Source: JASLEW01 sp035544895 (GTDB taxonomy: Bacteria > Acidobacteriota > Thermoanaerobaculia > Multivoradales > UBA5704). Taken from it: DNA of 64,000 nt. Position numbers and translations under genes: made by a program. Each line of letters begins with the position of its first letter. The stretch's first letter is position 1. The notes below the pieces were generated by a model. It saw only the letters and a list, made by a program, of their open reading frames with translations, was not told the DNA's origin and searched no databases. Positions 62,889 through 64,000 of this stretch are shown piece by piece. Location: the NCBI GenBank assembly GCA_035544895.1, contig DASZZM010000031.1, positions 1-64,000 of the forward strand, read 5' to 3'.

Positions 62889-63907
62889 GCGGCTTCGGCG
62901 AGGACGAGATTGTCGAGGAAGCCTTCGACCGTGGCGAGGAAGCTTTCGACGTCGGGAAGCTGGTTGATCTCCTGACGCAGCCGGCGGCCGTTGGGGAGGC
63001 CGTGGGTGTACCAGCCGGTGAACTTGCGCAGCTTGTGCAGGGCATAGGTGGAGCTCTCGCGCTCGGCCACCATGCGGAAGTGCGCCAGGATGAGCTCGCG
63101 GCGAGCGGCCAGCGAGGGCCCGTCTCCCGCGGCCGCCGGGGAATCTCGCTGCTCGTCCGGCAGCGGCCGCTCCCATCCCTGGGCTTGCGCGATCTGGCGA
63201 AAGAGCCAGGGATTGCGGGTGGCCCCGCGCCCGATCATCACGCCGTCGCAGCCGGTCTGGGCCATCATGCGGAAGGCATCGCCGGGCTCGCGCACGTCGC
63301 CGTTGCCGATCACCGGGATCGAGAGCGCTTCCTTGAGCCGCGCGAGCTGCGACCAGTCGGCCTCGCCATTGAACATCTGCCGCGCCGTCCGCGCATGCAT
63401 GGCCACCGCCGCCACGCCGTTGGCCTCGCAGATCCTGCCCAGCTCGAGATAGTTGCGCCGGCAGTCGTCGAGGCCGAGCCTGAACTTGACGGTGAGCGGG
63501 ATCGAGATCGCCCGCCGCACGGCGCGGATGATCTGCTCGGCGGCCTTCAGGTCTCCCATCAGCGCAGCCCCGGCGCAGCCCTTGAGGACTTTGTTGGCCG
63601 GACAACCCATATTGATGTCGCAGATGTCCGGCCCCAGCTCCTCGACCACCAGGGCTGCCTCGCGCATGGTGGCGGCGTCGGCGCCGTAGATCTGGATGGC
63701 GAGCGGCCGCTCCTCTTCGCTGAAGTACATCAGCTCGCGCGTCTTGCGGTTGCCCGAGACGATCGCCTTCGAGGAGATGAACTCCATCGCCACCACGCCC
63801 ACGCCGCCGATCCGCCGCACGATCAAGCGGAAGTCGCGGTCCGTCACCCCTGCCATGGGGGCGAGCCAGAGCGGCGGAGCGATGGCAAGCTGACCGATCT
63901 GGATCAT
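62885..63907 (-). CDS. dusB: tRNA-dihydrouridine synthase B
   Basis: This 340-aa flavoenzyme reduces uridines in the tRNA D-loop. The TIM-barrel part shows APMAGVTDRDFRLIVRRIG, catalytic Cys in DINMGCPANKV, GAALMGD, TVKFRLGLDD, VAMHARTARQMFNGEADW, VIGNGDVREPGDA, GVMIGRGATRNPWLF; a C-terminal helical tRNA-binding domain follows (LHKLRKFTGWYTHGLPN). The start MIQIGQLAIAPPLWLAPM matches the family, so the ATG at 63907 is chosen. Confidence 0.94.
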   Translation of the reverse strand: MIQIGQLAIAPPLWLAPMAGVTDRDFRLIVRRIGGVGVVAMEFISSKAIVSGNRKTRELMYFSEEERPLAIQIYGADAATMREAALVVEELGPDICDINMGCPANKVLKGCAGAALMGDLKAAEQIIRAVRRAISIPLTVKFRLGLDDCRRNYLELGRICEANGVAAVAMHARTARQMFNGEADWSQLARLKEALSIPVIGNGDVREPGDAFRMMAQTGCDGVMIGRGATRNPWLFRQIAQAQGWERPLPDEQRDSPAAAGDGPSLAARRELILAHFRMVAERESSTYALHKLRKFTGWYTHGLPNGRRLRQEINQLPDVESFLATVEGFLDNLVLAEAA

Positions 63908-63943
63908 GGCAGGCAATTGTACCCCGAGGGATGAAACGGCGTT

Positions 63944-64000
63944 CTCCCGCAACCCCTCGCTCCCCTCCCCTCGCGCACTGCCGGGGTTCGTCTCAGTGCC
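63944..64000 (+). repeat. Repeat R2, partial copy e, at the window edge
   Basis: CCCGCAACCCCTCGCTCCCC, then CCTCGCGCACTGCCGGGGTTCGTCTCAG is a deletion form of R2 that lacks the central hairpin. By analogy with copies b and d, the TCA at 63993-63995 may be the stop codon of a minus-strand gene that lies beyond the window. Confidence 0.55.

Overview
The window is high-GC (roughly two-thirds G+C), densely coded bacterial chromosome. The gene set best fits the phylum Acidobacteriota. It includes a secreted BNR-repeat protein, a TonB-dependent receptor of the carboxypeptidase-regulatory-domain type, a duplicated FtsX/MacB-type permease without its own ATPase, an MglA/MglB polarity GTPase pair, a kinase-like protein with a large extracytoplasmic part, a membrane pyrophosphatase, and many small VapBC/AbiE modules. 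This placement is inferred from gene families; there is no rRNA gene in the window. Most genes are intact, a few are clearly broken, and two dispersed palindromic repeat families sit between genes.

Layout. 1-14.5 kb: rpsU, a 1052-aa secreted BNR protein and a LolA-fold protein, a NatA/NatB-like ABC exporter, a rhomboid-like membrane protein, a DUF4231 protein, an M28 peptidase, a TonB-receptor pseudogene, a hydrolase remnant with SRPBCC and DUF4019 proteins, and a two-gene cassette of unknown function (14.1-13.35 kb) behind a palindromic operator. 14.5-23.4 kb: tRNA-Glu, an FHA-GAF-cyclase, a VOC protein, a coupled cell-wall amidase/GerMN pair, a P1 peptidase, a polytopic membrane protein and a secreted protein. 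23.6-27.6 kb: a carbamoyltransferase locus (SxtJ-type membrane protein, carbamoyltransferase, a 54-aa DUF5989 protein, SGNH hydrolase). 27.8-34.0 kb: a DUF2318 protein, then mglB-mglA-yvcK-glmU-glmS, joining cell polarity to amino-sugar and peptidoglycan-precursor supply. 34.0-36.2 kb: a 40-bp inverted repeat and a membrane-anchored MutS-like ATPase.

Accessory segment, about 36.3-49.1 kb. It opens with the 3' half of a tRNA-Thr gene, the usual scar of site-specific integration. It then holds a 1160-aa protein that carries both a subtilisin domain and an HExxH zinc-protease domain, a translationally coupled set of three genes of unknown function on the opposite strand, an AbiEi/AbiEii pair with a perfect palindromic operator, two VapBC pairs, the FtsX-type permease, and an SRPBCC-ArsR operon with two matching palindromes at its start. 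The dual protease and its neighbours are the best candidate for an undescribed system.

49.1-64 kb: a K+-independent-type membrane pyrophosphatase, a CocE/NonD hydrolase, a 935-aa pseudokinase-like membrane protein, an MsbA-like ABC exporter, a lipoprotein, a five-gene operon ending in yidD and an sspB-like gene, and dusB. Repeat family R1 (three copies) and family R2 (three full and two partial copies) lie between genes and often end exactly at a stop codon, which suggests a role in 3'-end formation or insertion targeted to gene ends.
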